DNA of 64,000 nt. Source: G963662905 sp963676725 (GTDB taxonomy: Bacteria; Bacteroidota; Bacteroidia; Bacteroidales; WRLA01). Below are positions 1 to 9,572 of this stretch, piece after piece (the stretch's first letter is position 1; every line of letters starts with the position of its first letter). The position numbers and the translations under genes were made by a program. The stretch spans positions 2,418,001 through 2,482,000 of the forward strand of contig OY781463.1 of assembly GCA_963676725.1 (NCBI GenBank). Reading direction: 5' to 3'. The notes beneath the pieces are model-generated. The model saw only the letters and a list, made by a program, of their open reading frames with translations, searched no databases and was not told the DNA's origin.

Positions 1-3000
1 CCCAGAACAGGAGTTTGCCGTTGCAAGCACAGTATAGGTAACCCATTGCATTTGCGTACTTCCATTAATCAACACATCCTGAATAAGGCTGCCTTGCTGT
101 ATATTTGGCGTATAACCGGATATGTTTCCTGATGATGGGTTTGCCTGCCATTCAAAAACAGCACCCTCCACATTCGATTGAAGGCTGATATTCGTTGTCT
201 CACCCGAACATACACTATCACTAGAGGCATTCAGCACAAGAGGAACCGGCATCACATATACACTGGCAGAAAATTCTTCTCCGGTACAACCTGATTTTTC
301 CGGACTGATGTGATAGCTTACTAACTCAATATCATTACCAATATTGACCGGTTTCTGACGAATAAAACGAGCATTTCCAGAAGCAACATTTAGAATATTT
401 GAAGAATGGCTTACATTCCAAGAGAAATCCACATCGGATATTGGCGACGATAAAGCAATAAAAACCGAATCATTGGAACAAGTCTCCTGACTCGATGGAG
501 TGGCTTCACCAGTCACTGTTGGATAGACTAAAATACTGTATTCTTCCGTAGGACCGGAACAGCTATAAGCACTTCCATTATAAGGGGTTACATTATAAAC
601 AAGTGTTTTGGGCTGAAGCGTAGTATTTGTAACCGCCATTGATGGGAGATTTCCGCTTCCGGAATTAATATAATTGCTTAATCCTGTTGGAGCTACACTC
701 ACTTCCCACTGTACATTGGCGGCAACATCTGTCTCAAAAACAACCTCTTCGGTACTGGCTCCATTGCAAATATTTTGGCTCATTGATGCATTAATCAGAT
801 GAACCACAGGACTTACATAAATCTTATGTATAAAATCATCTCCACTACATTCCCCCAATGATGGTGTAACCACATAACTAACATAAGCTTGCTGGGTGCC
901 TGTATTTTGGATATGATGCGCCGGGATAGTCGATGTATTTTGTTGATTTGCATAATAACCCTGTAAAATCCCGGGAACGGATGCTGTTCCTTGCCAAACA
1001 TAACTCAATCCTGCAACATTGCTTTCAAATACAACCTCCTGACTTATTCCATCGCTGCAAATGTATTGAGGGTTTTGAGGATTTGCCCATGCTTCAGGCT
1101 CAGGTTGAACACTTATTAGAATGATAGAAGTGTCGCTATAGCAATTGCCTTCTTTAGCATAGATAAGATATTGCACATCTTGCTCCACAAAAGCCGTATT
1201 ATGCAGCTGCTGATGAATCTGGGTGCCCCCGATGGAGTTTCCGTTCGAATAGCCACTCACCGAAGCAGAAGCACTGACTTCCCAAAAAATCTGTGGATTT
1301 CCAAAATTTGCTGTTACATCAATTTCGGTAAAATCATTATTACAAATCTCCGTGATATTAGCAGTAACTGAAATATCCGGCAAAGGAGCGACTTCTACCT
1401 GAAAATCCTTGCTATTTCCCGTGCAAGATGAAGAAATTGGCGTTACGGTATACACAACATTTCCATCTATTTGTTCTTCATTTAGCAATTGATCATTAAT
1501 CGGATTTTCTGATCCATTCGGACTAATCCCATCAATAAAATTTCCGCCAATTTGAGTACCGGTCCATGCATAAGTAGTATTTTCCCTGCTCGATTGCAGC
1601 ACAATATTTGTGAACGATCCGGAACAAATTGTTTTACTCAAATTCGTATTTGTAATTCTCGGAAGAGGAGTTACTGTAATCGGAATGCTTAGCGTATTTC
1701 CAACACAACCCTGATATTCAGGAGTTACAATATAATTAAATGTTTTTACAAGATCTGTTGTGTTTTCCGGGTTTTGCTGAATCTGATTTCCAGTACCTCC
1801 ACTGATGTTTGTAATACCGGAAGTGTTTGCTGTAGTCCAGCTATATTGACAAACCGCAGTAAGGTTGCTGCTTAGGGTCAATTGGGTTTGATCGCCGGAG
1901 CATATCTGATCCGAAGCCGGTGTTGAAGAAGCTATTGGCACAGCTTTAATCAATATTTTCAAAAACGTTGCCTCTCCTGCACAATTATTTGCCTCAGGAA
2001 CAATACTATAAACAATACTGTCTGCCACTATTCCACTATTTATTAAAGTCTGAGGGGGAATAGAACCATTTCCAGAATCTTGGTAGCCACTAATGGAGGC
2101 TCCTGCATAAGCAATCGACCAGCTAAAGCTAGCTGCATTGACATTAGATTGAGGGATAAACAACTGACTTTGCCCACCGGAACAAATGCTTTGAGACAAG
2201 TCTGCGGCTGGATTTGTGATTTCAGGCAATGGGTCAACAAAAACGCTATGAATTATGGTATTTCCATCACATCCTGCATAATTGGGTGTAATATGATAAA
2301 AAACACTTTGACGGATATCGCTGTGGTTTTCTAATGCATCGCCATAGATAAAACTTCCATTTCCATTCGAATATCCATTTACATCGGAAGAACTTGCTGT
2401 GCATGTCCAGCTAAAATTTGTTCCTGCAACATCTGCACTCAAAAAAGCAGTATCCATATTGTTTCCGGAGCACAAAAGCTGATTTGCTGGAGTCACACTT
2501 GCATTAGGAACAGGATTTACAATCACATTTGCAGCGATTTCCGCACTGATGCATCCTCCATATTCTGTCCAGCAATAATAAGTTACAGTTTGCGGCAATA
2601 AACTGGAATTGGTCAGGCTTTGCTCGATAATGCCCCCTACTCCACCGCTGGCTCCCTGAATAGCTGAAGCAGGATATTCAACACGCCATTTTTTTGCTGC
2701 TCCACTTACGGATGAGCTAAGTATAATGTAGGTACTTTCGCCCGAACAAAGCACACTATTGGCAGGCTGAACCTGAATATCAGGAACAGGATCAACAAAA
2801 ACCTGATAAACGGAGCTTGTACCTTCACATTCGTTGGCTGTAGGAGTGATTGAATAGGATGCTGTTTTTGTACTAAAAGTCAGATTTGTCAACACATCAT
2901 TTATCGTTGAACTATTCCCTGCAGGGCTAATCCCGTTGATTCCTCCTGCGGGGGCATTCCCGGTCCATGACCAGGTTGTTGTTCCAGCGCCAAGGTTTGA

Positions 3001-6000
3001 TTGCAGTTGTATTTGGGTTTGCTCACCCGAGCAGATTGTTTTTTCCAAGGGATTATTCGTAAGATGAACAAGCGGATAAACTTGTACAGGAACCTGTAAA
3101 ACATTTCCAGAACAACCGTTAAAGCTTGGCGTAACCTGATAAATAACCGATTGATTTGTATTGCTGTTATTACTCAAAATTTGCGCAATAATGCTTTTGT
3201 CTGTTTCTTCATAAGCCCCAAGGCTATTTGCTGCAACAGTCCAGCTATATGATGCTTGTCCCGGATGTGTCGTTGAGCTTAGCTGTATGGATGTTGAAGT
3301 GCCGGGGCAAATCTGTTGGGTAACAGGACTAGCCTGAACATCCGGAATGGATTTAATAATTCGATAATAATAAAAATCCGGCCCGAGGCAATTTTCCCCA
3401 TCAGTGCGCACTGCATGAATTCTATAAACGACCGAATCTGCTTGATTGGTGGGATTAAAGAGTGTTTCTTCTGGCAATTGACCTATGCCACTCATCTGGC
3501 TTACGCCTAAGGAACCGCCATCTATTACTTCCCAGTGAATCACTGTATTATTTATGTTTGCGCTTAGCAAGACCGTCGGGAAAAGCATTCCTGAACAGGC
3601 TTCCTGCTTAGAAGGCGAATTGGTAATCAATGGCAATGGCTCAATAGAAAAAGAGTAATCGAAAGAACTTCCAATACAGCCCGAAGCTGAAGGCACAATG
3701 GTGTAGGTCAATACTCCTGTGCTACTACCGCTAACACTCAGTTGTTGTGCAGGAATAAAATCCGTACTTCCGTTTTGCTGTTCATAAACAGGTGAGGATA
3801 CTGTATTGCTGACCTGCCAGTTATAGCTGGTACCATTTACATCTGAAGAAAAAACAACCTCCTCACTTTGCTGGCCTGAGCAGATGCTTTGGGGCGATGA
3901 AACAGATGTTGTACTTACACCTGCTTCAGGGATTGGCCTGACAATAACCTGAGTGCTTTGCGTTTCCGAAATACAGCCATCTTTTATTGCATAAATTGTA
4001 TAAGTCACCGTCTTAGGCTCATTCAGGTTGTTGATAAGATTTTGCTCAATCACATTTGCAAGACCAATATAATCCTGATTTCCGGAAACACCTGCAATAG
4101 CCTCGGTTTCAACATAAAATTCTGCTCCTTCCGGTGCCGAATACATCTCGATCCATGTTTCTGTACCACTACAAATATCAGTACGTGTATTGCTAATACT
4201 GATTTGTGGAATTGGTTTTACATAAACAGTAAGTTGCTCTGTGACACCATAACAAGCGCCTGTTATAGGCTCTATATCATAAATAATATAGCCCATATTT
4301 GTAGAGGAATTTGTATAGTTTTCTTCTATAGAAGTCCCACTCCCCGAAAGCGCAAAGTCTGAAATATTCGGCGATGAACTACGGACTGTCCACTCAAAAC
4401 TTACTGCGGGAGTATTTCCAATAAATGTTATTGAATAATCTGCACCGGAACAAACAGAGTCGATCAAATCCGAATTTTCCAAAGCAGGGATGGGTTGTAC
4501 ATGAACCATTGCTTCGCTTGTATCCCCTTCACATCCATTTGCCTCCGGAATTATTTTATAAAGAATACCAGCGATTACATCACTATTGTTTACAGGCTGC
4601 TGGTTAATCAAGCTGCCGCTTCCTGCTGATGTATTTTCAATGCCGGGGTCATTTATGGGAAAATAGGAAAATGAAGTCTGCCCGGGAAGTGATGATGTTA
4701 AAGAAATATTCGTAAAATCTCCAGAGCAAATAGTCTGCTCCTGTGGATCGGGGCTGGCAATAGGCAAAGCCTGAACTTCAAAAGTAATGGAAGTGGAACT
4801 AATGCCACATTCATTTCCTGCCGAAAGGCTTATGGTGTATATGCCAGCCTGATCATAAATAATAGTTCCGGGAATTTCAGAACCGGATGATGCAGGGCTG
4901 CCTCCGGGGAATTGCCACAAAAAATAGTTCATCGACCCACCACAGGCATTAATTGTTGCCAATGGGTTTACACTTGCACTACCGCAATATGAATCAGCAA
5001 TAGCAGTTATATTCAGGACTGCTTCATCTTTAACAAAAACGGTTTTATTATAGGATGCACTGCCACAACTATTTGAGGCCGTAAGTGTAATCGTATAATT
5101 CCCTGCACTATTAAAGAGAAAACTTGGCTCATTGCTGCTGGAGGAAGAACCACTAGCATATGTCCATGATCCGCTGCTGCCACCGCATCCACCGCCAAGG
5201 TAGATTATTGACCAATCGTATTGATAGCTTGAACAGATGTCATTATTCATGGTCAAATTACTGATTGTAAGGGCTTCGCCCGGACATAATGAGTCCTTAT
5301 TGCACGTAAATGAAGCGATTGGAATACTATCAACACAAATGCTATGGGTTTCAATATCTGTAGAACAGCTATTTCCGGCATGTAAAGCGATTTCGTAAAC
5401 ACCGGCATTTGCATAAGAATGACTCACTGCTGTAGCTGAATATGTGCTTTGACTCTGTCCATCACCAAAATACCAAGTATAAAGAGTCGTTGGCTGACAG
5501 CTATTGTTGTAACCCGTAATGGATTGGTTTGTAAAATTAAAAACCTCACCGGTACAAGCCTGAGATTGGTCTATAGAAAAGTGCGCCTCAGGAGACATAT
5601 AAATCTTTATGGCATCGACGGTTGCCGTTGTCTGGCTGCATGCATTTATTGCAGTTACAGAGAAAACATATTCATCATCGGGCATACCGCAGCTGCTCTG
5701 TGTGTATATATGCGTAACCTGAGCAGGAGGCGGATGGTTGAATATTTCCTCATCACTGCCATCGCCATAATCAACAACATAATATGTTGAGCTATGATTT
5801 CCCTCCCCTGTTATTTCAAAAATAATATCCTTAGGACTACAGCCTACACTATTACCCTGATTGGTCGCACCAACAGCAGGGTTTGCAATATTCAGGACAT
5901 CATATGTTTTGGTATCGGTGCAGCCATTCGGGCCTGTAACCGTATGCGTAATGGTATAAATACCGGTATTGTAAGTATGTGATTTAGAGGTAAATGTAGT

Positions 6001-6765
6001 ATTATTAAAAACAGCGCTTCCATCGCCCCAATCAATCCAATAATTCGTATTGGAGGCGGAAGTAGAAGAATTATTATGAACCGTGATATTGAAAGAACCA
6101 CCACCGACACTGCAATTGTTGAAATTTGTCAGCGGATCGATTAATTGAGCATCCGGTCCTTGTTTGATATGAACGACCTGATCGGATGTATGCGTACAAG
6201 CATATTGATTTTCAACGGTTAGAACTGTAGTTCTAGTTTCGATGCCGCCACCAAAAGGAATATTCTGAAAGATATGCAGAGGATTTGCCACGGTTGATGT
6301 CTGTCCATCGCCAAAATTCCAGCTATAAGATTGCACACCGACCGAGGAGGAACTATTAAACTGAACTTCACTGGAACGGCATGCATTATCCGGGGAAAAA
6401 GTAAAAGAGGAAACAGGTAATGGATGTATCGTCAAAACACATTCGTCGCTCAGCTGAACTCCGCTTGTCATATCACCAGTGAGCGTAAGCACAACACTAC
6501 CATTGCCGATATCTCCTGCTCCCGGAGTATATTCAGGATGCAGCAGCTGTATATTGTTGAATGACCCATCACCGGAAGTCGTCCATATTACGGAACTGCA
6601 GGAAGAAGTATCTGCATCACTCAACGTAACGAAATTGTTGGAACAAATCTGTTTATCAGATCCCGCAAACACATAAGAATCGGTCTGGGAGTATGCTGTT
6701 AAACCTATGACTGTTAAGCCGATAAGCTGAACAAACATTAAGAAAAAATAGTACTTTTTAGACAT
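1..6765 (-). CDS. Giant secreted PKD-repeat surface protein (5' part; C-terminus lies outside the window)
   Basis: The frame is open from the ATG at 6765 to the window edge, 2255 codons without a stop. Residues 1-26 form a signal peptide ending near AYSQT. Residues about 100-480 hold PKD domains with the motifs NFGDG, DWGDG, DYGDG and YFGDG. From about residue 650, some 17 repeats of 80-90 residues follow, each opening with a CSG or ICSGx motif, of the PKD-like type seen in long Bacteroidota adhesins. Such proteins are usually exported by type IX secretion and stay on the cell surface; the sorting domain that would prove this is not in the window. It is a host gene, separated from the mobile region by a terminator and the tRNA remnants. 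The ligand cannot be inferred. Confidence 0.9.
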   Translation of the reverse strand, partial: MSKKYYFFLMFVQLIGLTVIGLTAYSQTDSYVFAGSDKQICSNNFVTLSDADTSSCSSVIWTTSGDGSFNNIQLLHPEYTPGAGDIGNGSVVLTLTGDMTSGVQLSDECVLTIHPLPVSSFTFSPDNACRSSEVQFNSSSSVGVQSYSWNFGDGQTSTVANPLHIFQNIPFGGGIETRTTVLTVENQYACTHTSDQVVHIKQGPDAQLIDPLTNFNNCSVGGGSFNITVHNNSSTSASNTNYWIDWGDGSAVFNNTTFTSKSHTYNTGIYTITHTVTGPNGCTDTKTYDVLNIANPAVGATNQGNSVGCSPKDIIFEITGEGNHSSTYYVVDYGDGSDEEIFNHPPPAQVTHIYTQSSCGMPDDEYVFSVTAINACSQTTATVDAIKIYMSPEAHFSIDQSQACTGEVFNFTNQSITGYNNSCQPTTLYTWYFGDGQSQSTYSATAVSHSYANAGVYEIALHAGNSCSTDIETHSICVDSIPIASFTCNKDSLCPGEALTISNLTMNNDICSSYQYDWSIIYLGGGCGGSSGSWTYASGSSSSSNEPSFLFNSAGNYTITLTASNSCGSASYNKTVFVKDEAVLNITAIADSYCGSASVNPLATINACGGSMNYFLWQFPGGSPASSGSEIPGTIIYDQAGIYTISLSAGNECGISSTSITFEVQALPIASPDPQEQTICSGDFTNISLTSSLPGQTSFSYFPINDPGIENTSAGSGSLINQQPVNNSDVIAGILYKIIPEANGCEGDTSEAMVHVQPIPALENSDLIDSVCSGADYSITFIGNTPAVSFEWTVRSSSPNISDFALSGSGTSIEENYTNSSTNMGYIIYDIEPITGACYGVTEQLTVYVKPIPQISISNTRTDICSGTETWIEMYSAPEGAEFYVETEAIAGVSGNQDYIGLANVIEQNLINNLNEPKTVTYTIYAIKDGCISETQSTQVIVRPIPEAGVSTTSVSSPQSICSGQQSEEVVFSSDVNGTSYNWQVSNTVSSPVYEQQNGSTDFIPAQQLSVSGSSTGVLTYTIVPSASGCIGSSFDYSFSIEPLPLITNSPSKQEACSGMLFPTVLLSANINNTVIHWEVIDGGSLGVSQMSGIGQLPEETLFNPTNQADSVVYRIHAVRTDGENCLGPDFYYYRIIKSIPDVQASPVTQQICPGTSTSIQLSSTTHPGQASYSWTVAANSLGAYEETDKSIIAQILSNNSNTNQSVIYQVTPSFNGCSGNVLQVPVQVYPLVHLTNNPLEKTICSGEQTQIQLQSNLGAGTTTWSWTGNAPAGGINGISPAGNSSTINDVLTNLTFSTKTASYSITPTANECEGTSSVYQVFVDPVPDIQVQPANSVLCSGESTYIILSSSVSGAAKKWRVEYPASAIQGASGGVGGIIEQSLTNSSLLPQTVTYYCWTEYGGCISAEIAANVIVNPVPNASVTPANQLLCSGNNMDTAFLSADVAGTNFSWTCTASSSDVNGYSNGNGSFIYGDALENHSDIRQSVFYHITPNYAGCDGNTIIHSVFVDPLPEITNPAADLSQSICSGGQSQLFIPQSNVNAASFSWSIAYAGASISGYQDSGNGSIPPQTLINSGIVADSIVYSIVPEANNCAGEATFLKILIKAVPIASSTPASDQICSGDQTQLTLSSNLTAVCQYSWTTANTSGITNISGGTGNQIQQNPENTTDLVKTFNYIVTPEYQGCVGNTLSIPITVTPLPRITNTNLSKTICSGSFTNIVLQSSRENTTYAWTGTQIGGNFIDGISPNGSENPINDQLLNEEQIDGNVVYTVTPISSSCTGNSKDFQVEVAPLPDISVTANITEICNNDFTEIDVTANFGNPQIFWEVSASASVSGYSNGNSIGGTQIHQQLHNTAFVEQDVQYLIYAKEGNCYSDTSIILISVQPEPEAWANPQNPQYICSDGISQEVVFESNVAGLSYVWQGTASVPGILQGYYANQQNTSTIPAHHIQNTGTQQAYVSYVVTPSLGECSGDDFIHKIYVSPVVHLINASMSQNICNGASTEEVVFETDVAANVQWEVSVAPTGLSNYINSGSGNLPSMAVTNTTLQPKTLVYNVTPYNGSAYSCSGPTEEYSILVYPTVTGEATPSSQETCSNDSVFIALSSPISDVDFSWNVSHSSNILNVASGNARFIRQKPVNIGNDIELVSYHISPEKSGCTGEEFSASVYVMPVPLVLNASSDSVCSGETTNISLQSNVEGAVFEWQANPSSGNISGYTPNIQQGSLIQDVLINGSTQMQWVTYTVLATANSCSG

Positions 6766-6816
6766 ACCAAAAACATTTACAATTGTATTAAATTGTATTG
6801 TTTCTTTGGTTCATCG

Positions 6817-6824
6817 CAAATATA
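6817..6824 (-). promoter_or_regulatory. -7 box of the giant surface protein gene
   Basis: Reads TATATTTG on the minus strand, a perfect TAnnTTTG Bacteroidota -7 element, about 50 bases before the ATG at 6765. No good TTTG at -33 with 19-base spacing is present. Confidence 0.6.
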
Positions 6825-7196
6825 GTCTAAAAACAGTATAAAAAAACAATTCTGAGCTGATATTTAAAAGAATAAAAATACCTTGCTTTTAATAAAAATA
6901 AGCTTGTTAAAAGGGAGAAATCGGATTAAACAATAGAGACTCAAAAAAACCAATAAAATTCTGATTAGGCGAATAAATAAACACTTACTCTAACCGCTTT
7001 CCAAATCAAAGTAGCCATATTTCTCGGCATTTTTTATGAACAATAGCCCAATATTACCAATAAAATACGAAACATCCCCCAAAAAAACAGCTATGAAAAC
7101 AGCTATGCTGAGATGGCAAAACGCAACATTCAGCAGCAAAACACGGCAATTATAGAGGAAATTAAGCGAACAAAACGAGGCTATATAGCATAACAA

Positions 7197-7225
7197 AAAA
7201 AGCGAGCCTTAAAGGCTCGCTTTCA
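7197..7225. terminator. Bidirectional rho-independent terminator
   Basis: A GC-rich hairpin (GCGAGCC with GGCTCGC, short TTAAA loop) is flanked by an A-run on one side and a T-run on the other, so it can stop transcription in both directions. It separates the host adhesin region from the tRNA-remnant cluster. The 6825-7196 stretch to its left is AT-rich and shows no convincing gene. Confidence 0.8.
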
Positions 7226-7251
7226 AATAGTTAGTGTTCTATTGTTTTATG

Positions 7252-7310
7252 TCGGGGTAGCAGGATTCGAACCTGCGACCTTCCCGTATGCCTACGGGAC
7301 GCGCTATATG
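7252..7310 (-). pseudogene. tRNA-Pro 3'-end remnant, copy 1
   Basis: On the minus strand it ends with the T-arm and acceptor strand of tRNA-Pro (stem GCAGG, loop TTCGAAT, stem CCTGC, then TACCCCGA). The part before it is not a proper anticodon arm: the CCCG/CGGG stem closes a loop of the wrong size, and there is no D-arm or 5' acceptor strand. It begins a 178-base direct repeat (7252-7429, repeated at 7788-7965). Confidence 0.75.
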
Positions 7311-7382
7311 GAAGATTCGTTTATCAACTTCAGAATTCTTGCTTTGATGTGCATTTTTCCAATAAGCTTTTTTTGAGGGCAC

Positions 7383-7418
7383 AAAAAAAAGCCTGCCAGA
7401 AATACATTCTAACAGGCT
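7383..7418 (-). terminator. tRNA-type terminator, copy 1
   Basis: On the minus strand AGCCTG pairs with CAGGCT and is followed by a run of T. It lies just downstream of the tRNA-Pro 3' end at 7430-7488, so it is probably the original terminator of the tRNA-Pro gene. Confidence 0.7.
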
Positions 7419-7429
7419 GATATTTTTTG

Positions 7430-7488
7430 TCGGGGTAGCAGGATTCGAACCTGCGACCTTCCCGTATGCCAACGGGACGCGCTAAATG
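7430..7488 (-). pseudogene. tRNA-Pro 3'-end remnant, copy 2, fused to the GIY-YIG stop
   Basis: Same T-arm and acceptor tail as copy 1. The stop codon of the GIY-YIG gene (ATT TAG) lies at its upstream edge, so the nuclease gene runs directly into the tRNA tail. There is no D-arm and the anticodon loop is malformed, so it is not a functional tRNA. Confidence 0.75.
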
Positions 7489-7736
7489 GAAGAGTCGTTT
7501 ATCAGCTTCAGAATTCTTGCTTTGCTTTTCCATGCTTTTACTTCTCGTTCACGACGGTATGCTAGTATTTTAGAAGGGAACTCTTCTGTGTAAACAATAA
7601 TCCAATCTTTAGCTTTTGCTGTAAATCCTTTGTGATTACAAATGTGACGCTTGAGTCGCTCGTTAAGGTTGCTTGTATGACCGATATAGAATTTATCAAG
7701 CAATTCAGATCGCAGTATATAAAAATAGTATTTCAC
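7482..7736 (-). CDS. Small GIY-YIG endonuclease-like protein (YhbQ/UPF0213 type)
   Basis: About 84 residues. The GIY-YIG fold is marked by YYFYILRS near the start and by FYIGHTSNLNERLKRH, with the conserved Arg and His; the later part has YRREREVKAWK. This length is normal for stand-alone GIY-YIG proteins. I chose the GTG at 7736 because a perfect -7 box (TATATTTG, 7742-7749) lies only five bases upstream; the ATG at 7766 lies before that box. The mRNA would be nearly leaderless. The gene ends inside a tRNA-Pro tail and a remnant of its 3' end is found in the 178-base repeats, which suggests a homing-like role at the tRNA site. Activity and target are inference. Confidence 0.8.
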   Translation of the reverse strand: MKYYFYILRSELLDKFYIGHTSNLNERLKRHICNHKGFTAKAKDWIIVYTEEFPSKILAYRREREVKAWKSKARILKLINDSSI

Positions 7737-7787
7737 GTTAACAAATATAATAAAAAATGGGATCATACTCTGGGACTTCTTTAACGT

Positions 7788-7965
7788 TCGGGGTAGCAGG
7801 ATTCGAACCTGCGACCTTCCCGTATGCCTACGGGACGCGCTATATGGAAGATTCGTTTATCAACTTCAAAATTCTTGCTTTGATGTGCATTTTTCCAATA
7901 AGCTTTTTTTGAGGGCACAAAAAAAAGCCTGCCAGAAATACATTCTAACAGGCTGATATTTTATG
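7788..7965. repeat. 178-base direct repeat, right copy (partner at 7252-7429)
   Basis: Contains tRNA-Pro 3'-end copy 3 (7788-7846), a GIY-YIG gene tail without the rest of the gene, and a second copy of the tRNA-type terminator (7919-7954). Together with the left copy it brackets the intact GIY-YIG gene. Confidence 0.85.
7919..7954 (-). terminator. tRNA-type terminator, copy 2
   Basis: Same AGCCTG/CAGGCT hairpin and T-run as at 7383-7418, directly downstream of the tRNA-Pro fragment at 7966-8012. Confidence 0.7.
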
Positions 7966-8012
7966 TCGGGGTAGCAGGATTCGAACCTGCGACCTCCTGC
8001 TCCCAAAGCAGG
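7966..8012 (-). pseudogene. 3' half of tRNA-Pro(UGG): probable attachment-site remnant
   Basis: This copy keeps a perfect anticodon arm (stem CCTGC, loop TTTGGGA with anticodon TGG, stem GCAGG) followed by variable loop, T-arm and acceptor strand TACCCCG plus A73; CCA is not encoded. Beyond 8012 the sequence stops matching a tRNA: no D-arm and no 5' acceptor strand. A clean break on the 5' side of the anticodon arm is what integration of an element at a tRNA 3' part leaves behind. The displaced 5' half, with a restored 3' end, should lie at the far end of the element, right of this window. Confidence 0.75.
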
Positions 8013-8129
8013 AAGAGAATACCTTAAAACCTCTGTATATCTGTTATTTATAAAAAAAAATATTAAAAACAGCTATGCGACCAGCTATAAATGTATGTGT
8101 AGTGTAAAGATAATATGTAAAGATTCCTA

Positions 8130-8513
8130 CTACATCTTCAGTTGCCTATTTAGTCTATCTACCTCTTTTTCAAGCTGTTCCACCTTGAACTTATACAAAG
8201 ATATCAGGTCTTTATGTAACTCTTGGTTATCATCTTCAGGGGTTAATCCTGCAGCTTTTATTTTTGTGTTAGTGCGTTTAAATGCCAGGCTTAGCAGGGC
8301 AAATAAATCCAAGCCCATCTCTTCGCAGATACGAAACAGTAGTTTAACTTGCAATGATCCGCCACGAAAAGTGTTATTAAAACCGCTATTACTCATCTTA
8401 AGCCTTCGCAAAAGTTCGTACTTTTTAAGCCCTTGTTTCGTACATTCTTCATCAACAATTTTAGCTATTTCCTTAATAGGTGATAAATAATATTCGTCTG
8501 TATGTGTTGCCAT
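8130..8513 (-). CDS. Small helix-turn-helix regulator with C-terminal coiled coil
   Basis: 127 residues. Residues about 12-75 resemble an XRE-type HTH (KKYELLRRLKMSNSGFNNTF, then VKLLFRICEEMGLDLFALL). The tail (VEQLEKEVDRLNRQLKM) is a short coiled coil, probably for dimerisation. It lies downstream of the CI-like repressor in the same orientation, a lysogeny-control setting. The DNA target is unknown. The 8514-8734 gap to the repressor holds no visible gene. Confidence 0.7.
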   Translation of the reverse strand: MATHTDEYYLSPIKEIAKIVDEECTKQGLKKYELLRRLKMSNSGFNNTFRGGSLQVKLLFRICEEMGLDLFALLSLAFKRTNTKIKAAGLTPEDDNQELHKDLISLYKFKVEQLEKEVDRLNRQLKM

Positions 8514-8734
8514 GGTCGATTTGGTTTGAATTTAGTTTGTGCTGTACTAAAACTATACCACAAACTAATAATTAACTATTTTCATGCGAAAATAAGCATC
8601 ATTATACAGAAAAGCAACTTTTTAGATGGCTAGAATAGCAATAATAAAAGCAGACTGAAAATATTTAGAAATTTATGTAACTATTTAAGGGGCTTTTGCG
8701 TTGAAATATGGGAAAGTAGGGAAATGTACAATCC

Positions 8735-9421
8735 TTAACTGGCTTTGCTTTTACCCTCTTTGGTATCCTCGTTTTGTAAACCGCAAACTTTCAATAATAA
8801 ACTTTCATATTTCTCACGTAATTCGTGCAAATCCCTATCTTTATCAGTGATTTTTTGGTTTAGTAATTCAATTTGTTTCATTAAAAAGACTTCCATTTCT
8901 TCATTTTTTTCGCCGTTACAGGCCGGGAGATCTCCCTGTGCCTCAATTTGTTTATTTAAGCCTTCCTGTTGTTTGTTGGTTTTGGTTGTAGAAAAAATAA
9001 TATCCGGATTGATCCCTTTATCTGTGCATAGGCTTATAATTTTAGATTTATTAATACTGTTTCTTCTTTTCCACGAACTGAGTGTATTCGACTTAATACC
9101 AAGCATTTCAGCAACAACCTGATCTTGCGGCAGGCCAAGGGCTAGTTTTAATCGCCTGATTATCTCGGTGCTATCTAAGGGTTTTTCTGTTTCGTTGGTA
9201 TTATTTGGTAATATCATTTCGCCTTTACCCAAAAGCACCCAAATAGGATTAAGCTCCGGATAAGCTTTCAGTATTTTTTCTAGTTTATCGACACCAATGG
9301 ATTTTTTGTTCTTAAGCTGCGCAGCAAAGGCACCATTAGAAAGACCAACAGATCGCTCAAAAGCCTTAGTTTTTAGGCCTTTTGAATCAATATACTGCTT
9401 TATCCTCTCTAACACTCCCAT
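8735..9421 (-). CDS. CI-like phage repressor with two HTH domains
   Basis: 228 residues. Residues 1-70 form a phage CI-type HTH (GLKTKAFERSVGLSNGAF, IGVDKLEKILKAYPELN). Residues about 83-145 form a second HTH (EIIRRLKLALGLPQDQVVAE, GIKSNTLSSWKRRNSI). Residues 180-215 are a coiled coil. No S24 peptidase domain with a Ser-Lys dyad is seen, so RecA-style self-cleavage is unlikely and induction must work otherwise. It faces away from the excisionase-like gene across a short control region with repeated TATTTGCGCA sites, the classic layout of a lysogeny switch. Confidence 0.8.
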   Translation of the reverse strand: MGVLERIKQYIDSKGLKTKAFERSVGLSNGAFAAQLKNKKSIGVDKLEKILKAYPELNPIWVLLGKGEMILPNNTNETEKPLDSTEIIRRLKLALGLPQDQVVAEMLGIKSNTLSSWKRRNSINKSKIISLCTDKGINPDIIFSTTKTNKQQEGLNKQIEAQGDLPACNGEKNEEMEVFLMKQIELLNQKITDKDRDLHELREKYESLLLKVCGLQNEDTKEGKSKAS

Positions 9422-9445
9422 AATTATTTCAAAATATTTTCATTT

Positions 9446-9484
9446 TATTTGCGCATTTTTTAGAATATTTTCTATATTTGCGCA
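9446..9484. promoter_or_regulatory. Lysogeny switch region: two direct operator-like sites and a rightward promoter
   Basis: The decamer TATTTGCGCA, with the palindromic core TGCGCA, occurs at 9446-9455 and 9475-9484, 29 bases apart. The second site overlaps a rightward -7 box, TATATTTG at 9473-9480. Binding there would block the rightward promoter. The CI-like repressor encoded on the left is the natural candidate; this is inference from position. Confidence 0.6.
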
Positions 9485-9572
9485 GATATAGTACAAACAA
9501 TTGTTATGCCACCAAATGCTAACCTACGAATTTAAGCATTTGTTGGCTTTATCGCAAGAAAAATCGACCATA

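Larger units (their letters stand above)
7252..7429. repeat. 178-base direct repeat, left copy (partner at 7788-7965)
   Basis: The unit holds a tRNA-Pro 3' end, the last codons of a GIY-YIG gene and a terminator. Left and right copies differ at only a few bases, for example CAGAATTC against CAAAATTC. On the minus strand each unit follows another tRNA-Pro 3' end, so the cluster looks built by repeated insertion at, or duplication of, the tRNA tail. Confidence 0.85.

Noticed and set aside
3958..4362. 134-residue rightward protein and other short frames in 1-6765
   Set aside because: All lie opposite the continuous 2255-codon frame of the surface protein.
7252..7846. Functional tRNA genes in copies 1-3
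   Set aside because: They lack the D-arm and the 5' acceptor strand, and the anticodon loops have the wrong size.
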